In this document: positions 22,440 to 34,500 of the stretch, in pieces
Numbering within the stretch: the stretch's first letter is position 1
How the letters are laid out: every line of letters starts with the position of its first letter
NCBI RefSeq assembly: GCF_000003815.2
Contig: NW_023365749.1
Coordinates: 116,581-172,122 of the forward strand
Length of the DNA: 55,542 bases
Direction: 5' to 3'
DNA from: Branchiostoma floridae
Lineage: Eukaryota > Chordata > Leptocardii > Amphioxiformes > Branchiostomatidae
The notes under the pieces: generated by a model
Databases searched by the model: none
What the model was told of the DNA's origin: nothing
What the model saw: only the letters and a program-made list of their open reading frames with translations
Made by a program: the position numbers and the translations under genes

Positions 22440-24010
22440 GGTGCGAGCAGTGTTTCTGTGGTGCGGTACTGTTCTGTTGTGTCACAAGCGAAGCTGGAAC
22501 ATGTTTGCGATCAGGGCAGACTTTAAGTAGGTTTATAGGTTGAAAGGATTCATTGTTGAGGTAAGTCAATAATTTTAAAACCTTAACTTTTTATCTTATT
22601 TTTACCAATACATGACACAAAAAATGTTCAATTATAACACTTAAGCGCATATTTATCATAAAAAGAGAAAAAAGCAAAATAAATAAGGTTTCCGTATGGA
22701 AAAGAAATATTATACGAGCAGCACCACCCCCGCGTGCAAAGTGGACTAGACCCAAACCGGCGCCAACCGGTTTTCTCATGGAGGCCCTAGAAGCTGCTCG
22801 ATAACCGAAGGGACAGTCCGAAAACCCCTCAACCCAGCATCTTCCTCCTTAAAAACTCTGTGTTTGTCGCACAAATCTCGGATTTTAAGGAAAGCGGAGT
22901 ACATACGCGATAAGTCGGAACTAGTCCGATGTTGGAGAGACAAAAATTTGACGGGAACGCGTCAGGACGGGACAGAAAAGGCAGGAAGAAGACACGAGAC
23001 GCAAACAGGGATGGGTCAGAAACCCCAAGATTGTCGTGTGCATCCTCCGCACACACGGGTCACTCAGAGGTCACTCCTCTGGTGGACCAGGTAGCTGTCT
23101 CGGCAGGGACGGGTTTTAAGGGCGACTTGTGGGGGAGGCAGGCGCGCACAGAACTGTCCGTGGTCTGTTATGATTCAACCCGCACAGAATGAACTTAAAT
23201 CTGTACTTCCTAATTACGTGTGGTACATTGTACTTGTTTCCACATTCAGCGAACGCTTTAGACACTTACCAGAGGCGTACAGCAGCCGGATTATATACAG
23301 GTTACAACCACCGACCACACTAGACCTAACAAAAGTACGCGTATGGAAATATCCAAGGCCTGTTTCAAAGTGTAGTTTGTATACACACACCTTTATCTTA
23401 AATAGGCCACTGTCATTATAACAAAAGCCACCGGTACCCTTATGGAAGTCAACTCGTTTCTCTGTTCAGTGTGAGTTTTGAAAGCCACAGCAACGATTCG
23501 TGCGCGCGAGTCTTCACTGCTGAAAGAAGCAAGGTCAACCACAGGAGTCTGTGTCATTTTCACTGGGGTATTTTGTAACAGTTTATCGAACAAGTGAAAG
23601 TAAACAAGTGTTTGTAATCTGAAGTGTAGTCTGTGCAGATTTCTTCTTCTTGCGCCATTGGCCTTGAACGCAAAGTAATACCAGATGCGAAGATATTTCA
23701 TTACAAGCTGGACAGCAGCCAAATCGAATCATCATGACTAAGTTCCCACCAATCAAAGGGAGGTCTGACTGAGACCTCATTGGCCAAGGCGAACACATCC
23801 GCTGGCCGGCTGCCCACAAAAACAACCGGACCTCGGGGTCACCAGCGGTCAGTCTTTGGTCCGACCGTGACGGTGTTGATGTAAAACTGTATTGTTGTTG
23901 TTGTTGTTGTTGTGTGACTGTGACTCATGCACGAAGCAGTTTGGGCCAGTTTGGTGGGGATTAATGATCGCAACCTTCTAATCATAAGTCCCGCTTTCTG
24001 TCTGTATGTA

Positions 24011-24164
24011 ATCTCCAAGCAGATCCTACGATGGCATAAGATAGTACTAAACTGGCCAAGGAATGTAGTCAGCCAAGAGGTGTACATTTGCCATGTAGCC
24101 AAACACACTCCTAAGCCAGCTTCACTCCTGATCTTATGTTACCGTAAGATCTGCTTGGAGATTA
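24011..24164. repeat. 34-bp inverted repeat hairpin
   Basis: TAATCTCCAAGCAGATCCTA (start 24011) recurs inverted at 24131-24164, with about 88% pairing over 34 bp and an 86-bp loop. A MITE-like terminal repeat is possible. Confidence 0.75.
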
Positions 24165-24839
24165 TCTGCATGTCCCAACGAACTGAAAAAGGCATATGAT
24201 GAGAAAGTCACAATCATCCTCTACTTGGAGAGTATCCTGCACAGGTTTTGTTTATTGTCACCTAAAACATGTAACGTCATATTACAGATGAGTGGTTTTG
24301 GACCGTTTCTTTTGCAGCCGTTCCCCTCGTTTTTCCCATGTCTTTTTAATATGTGATACAATTTGTACTAGCACTTTAGCAAATATCTAAGTGAGTGCTC
24401 GCGAGAGACGCACAAAATGAACGAAAACCCGCGGAAAAGCAAGTCCAAACCACATCTAGTTATCGATGAGTCCAATTTTGTTCCCTTTACCCTATTCTAA
24501 ACGTGATATCTTTTATTCAAGTCCTTGGCGAGTCCAGCTGGTAAACAATGGAGTCCGCGGCAAGTGTTGACACTACCCTGCGTGTGCGGACACGTGCTGC
24601 ATACCAAACCACCGGGACGGTTCAAAAACCCCGCCTAAAGCCGCCGCACAGGCCACTTTTCCCGCCCAGGGTGGCTCAGGCCGAGGGGTTACAGGACGGC
24701 AGCGCAGCCCCGGCGGTGTCGGTGGGGTTAGGAACGGTTCGGGTACGATGTTTGCGGTGCCATGGTGACGGACGTTTCTATGGCAGACGGTCTGGCCGCG
24801 CTGAGCGGGTATTCAGGTCGGGGCGTCGGGCAGGCGGTG

Positions 24840-25150
24840 TTCTTCCCCAGGGACCGGGACGCTTCAGAAACCCCCACAGCACCGGGCCTGTAGTTCGGTC
24901 CGCCCCAGCTGCAGTACTGTGTGTACAGGGCAGGGGGCGTTTCCCAAGAGGGACCGGGACGCTTCAGAAACCCCCACAACACCGGACCTGTAGTTCGGTC
25001 CGCCCTAGCTGCAGTACTGTGTGTACAGGGCAGGGGGCGTTTCCCAAGAGGGACCGGGACGCTTCAGAAACCCCCACAGCACCGGGCCTGTAGTTCGGTC
25101 CGGCCCAGCTGCAGTACTGTGTGTACAGCATAGGCGGCGTTTCCCCGAGT
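24840..25150. repeat. GC-rich tandem subrepeats (inverted copy of 8560-8870)
   Basis: Three cassettes of about 110 bp contain GGGACCGGGACGCTTCAGAA and CTGCAGTACTGTGTGTACAG. They account for the 181-codon open frame that starts at 24548, which is not supported as a gene. Confidence 0.85.
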
Positions 25151-25505
25151 GACCTGGACGCTTCAGAAACCCCTAAAACACCTTATAGCCTCTTTCACCG
25201 GCCTCCCTATGGGCATTGGCATATTGGCATATTTTCAACAGGGAAGGTTCTGAATCTGATGCCGGGAATATCAAATTACATTATATTGCCTCCACAGACA
25301 GTATTTTATTAGCGTTTGATGGATGTCTTTAGCTTTTGAGTTGGTATTGATTATGGAAGGTAATCTTAAAACACACGTCATTGTTGCTTGTGTGTGGTGC
25401 GGGCTGGATAGAGTCCGGTAGACAGACCGTCCTGACGTCAAACGTGCAAGATGACGTACTCTTTCCCATGCCATTCATAGCTTCCACCAGCAGGCCTCAT
25501 CATCA

Positions 25506-25691
25506 TCATCTGTCGTCCCTTCCGGGCGGGGTAAGGTGTTGCACAATATCTCTCCACAGCGCTCGGTCGTTCATAACTGCTCCTAGGTTCTCAGTGTCAA
25601 TCCCAGTGTCTCTGGAGATGGTGGCTGGGTAAGTGAGCTTTCTAGAGTAGGTCTTTCCCCTCGGCCTCCATAGGAGGAGTGAAGAAATCAC
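25506..25691 (-). pseudogene. LINE C-terminal scrap
   Basis: LWRPRGKTYSRKLTYPATIS, RDTGIDTENL and AVMNDRALWRDIV match the common C-terminal tail of non-LTR retrotransposon proteins (RDTG then NRDLWR-like motifs). Only about 60 codons remain. Confidence 0.65.
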
Positions 25692-25726
25692 TAAGGCCTA
25701 AGCCTAAGGCCTAAGCCTAAGGCCAT
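25692..25726. repeat. Short (CCTAAG/CTAAGG) hexamer repeat
   Basis: About five alternating copies of CTAAGG/CTAAGC. Too short and internal to be a telomere. Confidence 0.8.
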
Positions 25727-28440
25727 ACTGATTTGATTATATGTATGACCTCCTCTGGAAGTCCAAAAACTGATGCGAGCGTGCGAATAGAATAACGTTT
25801 GACCTAAAGAAAAAAGTTGCCTTCATTATGAAATCTAAGCGGTCAGGAAGGTTGAACAAGTGACTGAACACACAGAATATAGTATACCGAACAATAGATT
25901 CTTACCATAGACTCTCAATATGAATATATGAAATATATATGCATATATACATGCATATATGTGTGCATAATGAGTGCCCAATATGAAGAGCGACCGCTGT
26001 CAGGATAACATTTCCCTTCGGTACTGCGCTGGCAAACCATACCCTATAAAGGCCAGTCTCCTTTGGAAAATTACTCCCTGTATAGCTGATTACCATTTTC
26101 CATCCACTATAGCGAGTTAGTCTGATGAAGACTGTGTAACTTCGCCTGTTTTATCTAATAGTTGCAAATATGATCTTTTGCGCAGTCACCCAAGACATGC
26201 CATATTGGCGGCTGCTATCCATAAGTTTGTAATGCCGCTTGCAAACCACAGAAGACCAATGTTAGACTGCGCAAATAAGGTGCATATAAGCGACACAGTG
26301 CGTCACTACAAGTACTGCACCGCACCGTCACCTTAGAGACCGCACCTGGCCAAGTGCGACCTTTGACCTCACGTGACGCGGAAGGTGGACCGATCCAAGT
26401 ACATGAAGTACGTGGCGTAGAACTCGACTTGAGACACCTGCTTATAACTCAGGTGAGCTGGCAGTTTTCTACAAACGTTTCAACTACAAACCGCAAATCT
26501 ACGGGATGGTCTAGTCCTCTTAGCTGCAGGTGCGCATTATTCTATTTACTCAAAACATCACAATTCAAAGGACTGACTTTGAAAAGCGGTTGTAAAACAT
26601 TTGTGTCAACAACTTGTATCTCCAGATGTTTAAAATATCATGATCACCTCTGCTGTGTGATCTCTAGATTACATTCCCCATGACTTCGCTACATCACTTG
26701 AGGAAGCGTGCTTCTTGGCAATCCAAAGTGACACCCTCTGTTTTCTGTCTGCCTCTGCAGGTAAACAATCGAAAATGTTTTTCGTAATGTTTACACTGTA
26801 AACATTTTTCAACCGCTGTTATAGGATTCACCCCTCAGTCCGTAGTTGTTTTTGTTGATCCAGAAAACGACAGAAAAGCATGCAAAATTTTAGCTAGCTT
26901 GAGTGGCTTAAATTGTAACCTTCAAGGTTACCACCCAACGTGTGGTGGAGAATGTATCGTGTTTCCTGTAGTTGTGCGCCCTTTGTTTTTCCGTTCTCTT
27001 CCAAACATTCCGTAAGTCACAGTCATTCAACTTTTTTCACGTCCCGTTAGAATTTGTAGGAATTAACCTTCACTTGTACCTTGAATGACCACATTTATGC
27101 CGTAATTTTCCGTTACATGTTATTATCGGTATGATACCTGATACAGCGGGGGTACCTGCAGCATTGTTATTGTCACAGTTATTTGATACATGTGTGTATA
27201 CACCGCTGGTGATCGCGCTTTTGTTGGCACTGAATGGCCGGTACGAACTTGAGAACAGAACAGCGCAAACAGGCGGAATAACTGAAGACACGGCCGGGCG
27301 TAAAGGAATAGGCAGGAGAAAAAGTAGCCCTGAATTGATATTTCCAAAAAAAGTGACCGATTATAAAACTACAGTTTTAAGTGAAGGCGTGAACTGACTG
27401 AGGCGAAGTGTTTGCTGTGGTAAGAGTTACATGCCGTAGGTAGATGTACGCAACACTACGGCCCAAAATCGCGCTAGTTATCATTGAAAATCGATGACAC
27501 CAAGGTTGTGACTGATGCGGTCTTTATGGGCAGGTATTTGGTCTTGTGTGGTTCCAATTTTTGGCGGTCGCGGTCGAGTTTGCCAGCTGGTCGTTGAGAA
27601 AAGGTCGATTAATGCTTATGTCAATGGAAAAAAAATTCGGGACCGAGAAAAAGCGGTCGTAATGGCCAGGTGGTCGCTGAGAAGAGGTGGTGGCTTGGGC
27701 AGGTTTGACTGTATGTCAAAGTTGACACTTGCACCTACATATACACGGTGAAATACATGTAATAGAGCATGAAAGTTCATCTGCGTTGGTAGAATACATT
27801 ATGGAATTGCTAAACTTTCTTTCCAACACGAACTGATATAGGGACTTACCCTAAATTTTCGGTCAACTCCGTCGACCTTGTTCACAGAATGACCCTATCT
27901 CCAGCAGTGTCGTCAGGAACACGCCATTTTTGCAGGAGGGGGTCATAAGTATCAGAAAGTCTGTGCCGCCCCCCGTCTCTGTTGAGTGTTCGCGCGAGGA
28001 GTGAAGGAGGCAGTGTACATCAGAGCCCACCGGCCCACAGAGGAGGAGGAGGAGGATAAGGGCTGACGTCACAGTTGAGTTGCGTGGTAGAGAGCAAAAA
28101 ATGGGATTGTAGTTCCTACTTTAAACCTTTGAAAATCCTTCTTTTCTTTGGAAATTTTTGCCCAACCTTGAGTTTTTTTTTGTTAGAAGTGACAGGTAGG
28201 GTCTGATCTTTCCTATTTTGGTCAAAATTTCTTCAGTTGACCAGTTTTGATGGCGTAGGGACAAATCTGAGTTGTTGGGTCCTGCGTATGACTACATGAG
28301 TAAAACTGGGTCAAAGGTGAGGTTTGTTTACTTGAATCAGCTGTGATGAGTGTTTGAGGTGGTTGACACCCTGTTTTCTTTTCATGTTTAGCTAGTATAT
28401 CCTTGTGACTTTCTGGTGGAGAAGAATTTTTGAGATTGAA
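25727..28440. other. No gene recognised; probable upstream region of the Roc-COR gene
   Basis: Open frames are short. A DR1-like CGACCTTTGACCT lies at 26358-26370. A possible donor (CTCAG|GTGAGC near 26451) could end a non-coding first exon, but nothing proves it. Confidence 0.4.
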
Positions 28441-28515
28441 ATAGATGTAAGTACTTTTACAATGTCTTGTTTCAGGGCTTCTTATGCTGTGTACCAATGG
28501 GAAGAATCAACTGTA

Positions 28516-28551
28516 ATGCCAGCCCATAAGAGGAGGCGGGATAAGAAGAAG
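28516..28551 (+). CDS. Roc-COR gene exon 1 (start)
   Basis: ATG then PAHKRRRDKKK, a basic, nuclear-localisation-like stretch, ending in phase 0 before GTGTGT. A possible acceptor TTGTTTCAG at 28475 would put the 5' UTR start of this exon at 28476. The start is chosen by frame into the ankyrin cap; the paralogue also has a short Arg/Lys-rich first exon. Confidence 0.6.
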
Positions 28552-31500
28552 GTGTGTTTACTGATACTGTTTGGCATTCTGTTCTATAAAAGAAAAGCCT
28601 GAGAAAGTTCAGGTAGAAAAAAACACCTGCAAAATATTACTTGTTCAAGTCGACTGTTCACACATTAAATAATTATGAATAACAATATTGCCCTAAGTAC
28701 TGTGCAGCAAACTAGTAACAATATATCACGTATTTGCCAGACCAGATTCCCATTTACTTCTGTATTATCTCCTTGAATCTGGAGTATTTACTTCTGTATC
28801 ATCTTCTAGAATCTGGAATATTAGCAAATATATTTAGATTTTCTTCAATGTTACTAATGAAGTAGATTAGTTTTTTAAAATTATTTTATATAAGCGATTG
28901 TTAAACTGCAATTTATGTTAAAGTTACAATGCAGAATAATCAACACGATGATTGCGGTCGCTCAACCGGAAGAAGAAGAAGACCTGTTAAATAAATGTTA
29001 CCGGGGTTCTATGTAAAGTTTTATCTTTCAATCCCTAAAGACGGCCCATCATAATAGAAATACAAGTGGTTAAACCTGTGATTTCGGTAGTTTTCAACAA
29101 CACTAGCTTAAGAATGAAGTTTCTCTGACATTAATTGATATGAATATAACAAAATATGATAATTATTTTCTCCGCTACATGTTTTCCCGACGCCCGCTGT
29201 GCCACAGGAGCTGCGAGATGCTGCACATGAAGGTGACAAGACTACAGTTGAGCGACTGTTAGCAGAGAGGGTCGATCCTGATGCTCGTGACTCTCAGGTT
29301 GGTCCATGGAATGGATTTGAGCTGTCTACTGACTTCGTCAATATGCATAATATTCTTTTGAACACGATCAAATTGTGATGTGCTGAACTCAGATGACACA
29401 CTCTACTATTCAACGTACACTGGCTGGTTTTTACGCCGGTCATATACATTGCAACATAAAGAAGTCGTTTTGAAATCTATTCAGCATTTTAATGATGTTA
29501 CAAATACATATCTGTACAATATTTTTGGATATAATTTTGATAATCAGTGTAATTGGAAACTACTTGATTCTCTCCATTAAATAATTCAACCACAAATTCA
29601 AAAATGTTACAGGACCTACACACCTCGGGCGGAACCTCCCGTACAGAACGTTAGACATTTCAATGTAACGTTAGAGGAAAATACATGCCGTTAGTTGTTA
29701 ACTGACTCTTCTTATGTACATGAGAAATCTCACTTAAGATCCCTATCCTTAATGTTCATGTCAGGCCTTGTCAGTACCTACAGTGTTGTTATGGCGTTTG
29801 TTACAGTGGATGTCACCGCTCCACTGGGCTGCCGACAAAGGCCACACAGAAACTGCACAAGTTTTACTCACAGCCGGGGTATATCATCACGCACAGAGCA
29901 GAGATGTAAGTAGAATCGCGTAAATAAATTTAGTAGTTGCATGGGTGTGTTGACTAGTACTGATGTGCTAACCTGAACTTGTATCTTTACACGCTCACAC
30001 ACGCACACACACACATACTTGTGAGCGTGTTTGTTAAATTGGGTGTTTAGCGTACAAGGTCATCCGCGTAGGAAACCGACGTATGAAACCTCGATTTTTG
30101 AATCACGGTGCTACCTGGGCCACACAGATCTTAACACACAGCGCGAAGATGTAAGTAGAATCACGCATTGTAAATACTAATGAACAGTATCTCTAATGCA
30201 TAGCGTTAAACGTTACTGAGTATTTTTTATTAGGCGGTATCATCTGCTCTGTGAGGAAACTTAATCTTCTTACGTACAGAGAAACCTCCCATAATATCAC
30301 CATATGTCAGGCTATGTCAGTACCTACAGTGTTGTTTGTTACAGGGGAGAACACCGCTCCACATGGCTGCCGCAGGAGGCCACACAGAAACTGCACAAGT
30401 TTTACTCACAGCCGGGGCAGATCCTGATGTACAGGGCAGAGATGTAAGTAGACTCGCATAAACAAATTAACATTTTTAGTAGCTGCATGAGTGCATGACT
30501 AGTGATGATAATATTGATGGCTGTTTCTTCGTATCCGAAGATCAATGGTAGGCAGACAAGGTTGATTAGTCGACCAGTCTGCCTGGCCTGCACGTGACTT
30601 TTTAAGGTGAAGGAGGGGTGTTCACTCCCTTCTACACCCTCTCGTCTACTGGCGCACTTAGTCCTACAGGGACAGAACTGTTTGCCACGTAAGACGGCCC
30701 CAGCAGATGCAGGTTTACTATTTGGACCAAGGATGCAAGGGGTTCCTCCTACCCCTGATCGCGCAACTCGTGTGTCATGGCGGGTGCGTCATGCCCGAAC
30801 ATGCCCCTAAGGCCTGTCTCGGCCACAAAGCCCCGCCAAGGCCACAGCTAGATACTCATTACCTGCATGTATGCAGGTATGGTTTTCAGGGGCGTGGGAA
30901 ATTTTGGAAGCTGGGGATGTAGGGCACTGTATCTCGAGAACGGATGGTGCAAGCACGACGATTTTTGGTACGTGGGATGGGGGTGGTGGTTTGACATTCA
31001 GGTTTGATTTTGGGCCTCCTGGCTCTTGAACTTGACATTGCAGGTGGCATTTTTGTGTTTTGGGGGCACTTTTGGCGCTGTGTGTCCGGAACGATACGCA
31101 CGATTGCAACAATTTTTGGTGCATGGGTGGGGGGGTTGTTGCCTGTTGCCTAGGATTGACTTTGGGCCTTGTCGTGTTTGAACTTGACACGGCAGGTCGA
31201 ATTTTGTGTCCGGGAGGGGTATTTCCAGAGTTATATCTTCTGAATGGATGGTGCGGGCGCGATGATATTTGGCACATGTTTTGGTGGTGGCTGAATGATT
31301 CTCAATTTTGATTTTGGTGCCCTTGGTGCTTGAACTTGACATTCCAGATTACCTTTTGTGCGGGCACAGCGCGTGCGCTGTATCTCCGGAACGCAAGGTG
31401 CCATTGTGCTGCTATTTGTTACGTGGGTTGTTGCTGGTGTCCTGGTGGTCAGGGTTGATTTTGGGCCTCCTAGTGCTTGAACTTGATACTGTAGGTTGAC

Positions 31501-34500
31501 CCTGTTTTTGTGTGGTTGGGGCATCCCCCCAATATCTGCTTGGTTGTAAAAACAGGTGACGGTAGGGTTTCAGTTGATTGATAGGTCTTTAAGCTTACGT
31601 GTAGAACCGTCATCTGTTTTTGCACGGGCTTCTGCTACCTTCAATGTATCAGGTTACTTTGTATCAACAGTGTTTCAAGCCAGATGATGTACTAGTTCAG
31701 TTCAGTTTGTACTAGTATCTATTGCTGTTAGGTACAATTTGAGTTTGCTTCTTAGTCTTTGTGGTGTTTTCAGAGCTGTGTAGTACTGAGTTTAAAGTTC
31801 TGGTACAAGTTCCTTTACCCTGTTTGGCAATCAGAAGAAGATACAACTTTCTAAAGTGGAGGAGAAATGTATAGAGCTTGAGTGTAAGAGAAAGGTATGT
31901 ATATTATCTTCCTGTGTTTCTTGTTGTTTCTTTGGGGATGCCATTTCCGTATTGTATGCAGGTAATTTGTAGTTTGGGGCTAGTCATGTTCGCTTGATTT
32001 TTGGGCCTGCTTAATCTATAGTACATACAGGGTTAAGTGGTAGAAGTTTTGTTCTGTTTTAAATTTGGTATCGTTTGTTGCAATTTGTCACTGCAAAAAT
32101 ATGATGAAATTGTTTTCCCCCTCTAAGCAACTTCTCATTGATTTTGAACAGCTTTCTGAACTTTTTAAAGTTGCCAGCAGCTTGCCATCTATGAATGGGA
32201 ATGACAAGGACATTTTGAATATTAAATTTTGCTGTTGAATTTGGCTTAGGTACTTCAAGAAATTTAGGTTTTAGTTGGATGGATTGAATAAAAATATCAT
32301 ACCACCCTGGGGACTAACTGTTGCTGCTGGATGGGGGCTACCACTATTCATGTTGTCTATGGAACTACTGTAAAAACTTAATTGGTCAAATTATGCAAAT
32401 AACCTTCCAGTGTCAAGTGTTATAGCACTCCAGAAATAAATCTTTAATGAATATCATTAAGGAGCTTTAGCAGCTGAATTAGGTCAGTTACTCAGTACAT
32501 TGAAATACTAGCTAGTAGGAAGATATCAGTACTGAATATATCATATGTGACAGAATAACTACAAGGGCCATCTGAGACAAAAAAAGGTAGGAAAAGTCGT
32601 CTCAACAACTTCAAGGTACTGTGGTTGGTTACATGCTTAAAATAAGTAATGTTCATCCATGCCCAAACTTACACATTCCGAAAATGGAATTTCAGACTTT
32701 TGCATCGTGCACAACCAACACGGTAAAAATCTCACTTTTCCAACCACGCAACCACGGACAAAAAGGAAAAAAAAATGCACAATAGGTCTACAGACACCCA
32801 ATACATTTCATGCAGGCCTGAGGTCTACGAACTCTTGTTTACACCTGAGTTAAGTGAGAAAAGCCGTGTCAAGTGCCTTTCCCAAGGGCACAAGATCGGT
32901 GACACAGCAGTCAGATTCGAACCCGCCACCTCTCGGTCCCGAGCCGAATATGCTGCCACTGCGCCACGCGGCCCCACTATGACTAGTACTGATGTGCTAT
33001 ATGATCAGGGCTCTAGGGACACTGAATATGATCCCCATCCTTAATGTTCATGTCAGACCATGTCAGTACCTACAGTGTTGTTATGACGTTTGTTACAGGG
33101 TAAAACACCGCTCCACCGGGCTTCCGACAAAGGCCACACAGAAACTGCACAAGCTTTACTCACAGCCGGGGCAGATCCTAACGCACGGGACAAAGATGTA
33201 AGTATAAACAAATCAATAACATTTTTGGCGACGCCTCTGAGGCTTCTCCTAATGATATAGTGTGCGACCGTTTGACAAAAATTCCCAAAATCCCACAGGC
33301 ATGTCAGTAATTTTCCACGCATGCGCAGTTGCATCATCCCTTTATAGGGGAATAACTCGGAAATGGATTGACGGATCTTCATGATATTTGGAATGAAGAG
33401 AGCTTCAGAGATGCCTTACATAATTAAATGCTAGTCATGTTTTGCAGGAATGTACAGAATTTTAACAGGCCTGCTCACTCGTAAACTTCCGTCGTGGCAC
33501 CTAACCAACTGTCAGCCAATCAGAGAAATGTCTTTGTGTGGTCCAAAGGCACCATATAAAGCACCTAATTAATAAAGATGACAGTACTGACATAACGTAA
33601 TACAGTTCTTTCAGCGTCAGACTTGTTCATCAGATACCAAATTGAAAATTTGTCAGTTCTGTGGGAAGATTAAGAGGGCACGACAGCACCACCAAATACC
33701 AACCGAGCATACGAAGTAACCATTATTATCAGGCAAAAATAAACAGGTGCACACCATGCCTTACGCCGTGTCTTTAAAATTTGCAGTCGGGCTGCTGATG
33801 GGCCTGCGACAAATCTTGGTGACAAATTTTGATGACAGCTACCACTTCAGTATTGTTTGCTTGTTCGTGATTTAACGATTATATGTTAGGAACAACTTAC
33901 TCCTCATTTCCTTTGCCAAGAAGGTTATGTTTTATTTGAGTGTACATTATTGTAAGTATGTACTATGTAGAAGACGAGCATAACTCGAGAATGCTTGGGT
34001 GGATGTATTGATACACGGTATGTGATCAGGTTTTGATGAGACCCTGAAACAGTCTGTTGGGCCCCCTAGCATCTTCTGTTACATTCTATGATCATTGCAA
34101 CATGTGACATTTGTAACTGATGAAGAGAAGAATGTTGATAGATAATTATTCTGCAAATAAAGACCAAATTTTTATGATTAAGAAGATTGTTATAATCCCA
34201 TTGTGGTAGATGACAGGAATTTCTTGTGGCATTTGGCAGTTATGTACAGGTGAACATCACTGGAATTTATGTAAGGTGGGGGGGCTTATTTGCATACTTG
34301 ACAATGACAAGCACATTAGTTGTAAAGATTAAAACCATTTGGAGAAGGTATGGGGTCGTGGAACGTAAGCTTCTGATTCGATCCCCTTTCATGCTCACTT
34401 TCTAGTACCGAGACAAAATATGTATAAGATGGAATTCTGTTGATTCAGAAGTATTCAATATGTATTTGTACGTCAGAAAATCGCCAATATTGTGTAAATT

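Larger units (their letters stand above)
22735..25370 (-). repeat. Right copy of the roughly 2-kb dispersed repeat (inverted)
   Basis: Colinear inverted match to 8415-10290. The best block is 22860-23080, where the peptide RDKSELVRCWRD and bases around AACGCGTCAGGACGGG recur almost unchanged. It begins about 300 bp upstream of the dioxygenase start codon. It contains an additional hairpin at 24011-24164 that is absent from the left copy. Confidence 0.8.
30504..32978. mobile_element. Composite insertion with 9-bp target duplication
   Basis: The ankyrin-unit intron is interrupted between two copies of ATGACTAGT (30495-30503 and 32979-32987). The right end is a SINE head on the minus strand. 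The left part includes GC-rich repeat and a 150-bp tandem array, presumably nested later. Confidence 0.65.

Noticed and set aside
23393-23560. Possible first exon of an isopenicillin-N-synthase-like protein (MTQTPVVDLASF)
   Set aside because: Only about a dozen residues resemble that family; no donor site and no following exon, and it lies in repeat DNA.
24548-25093. 181-codon open frame, GC-rich
   Set aside because: It lies on tandem cassettes that recur inverted at 8560-8870, where the frame is not kept. Repeat artefact.
25692-25726. Telomere-like hexamers
   Set aside because: Only a few units, internal, and not the vertebrate-type TTAGGG.
30807-31342. Overlapping minus-strand frames up to 156 codons
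   Set aside because: They cover the 150-bp tandem repeat and lack any domain.
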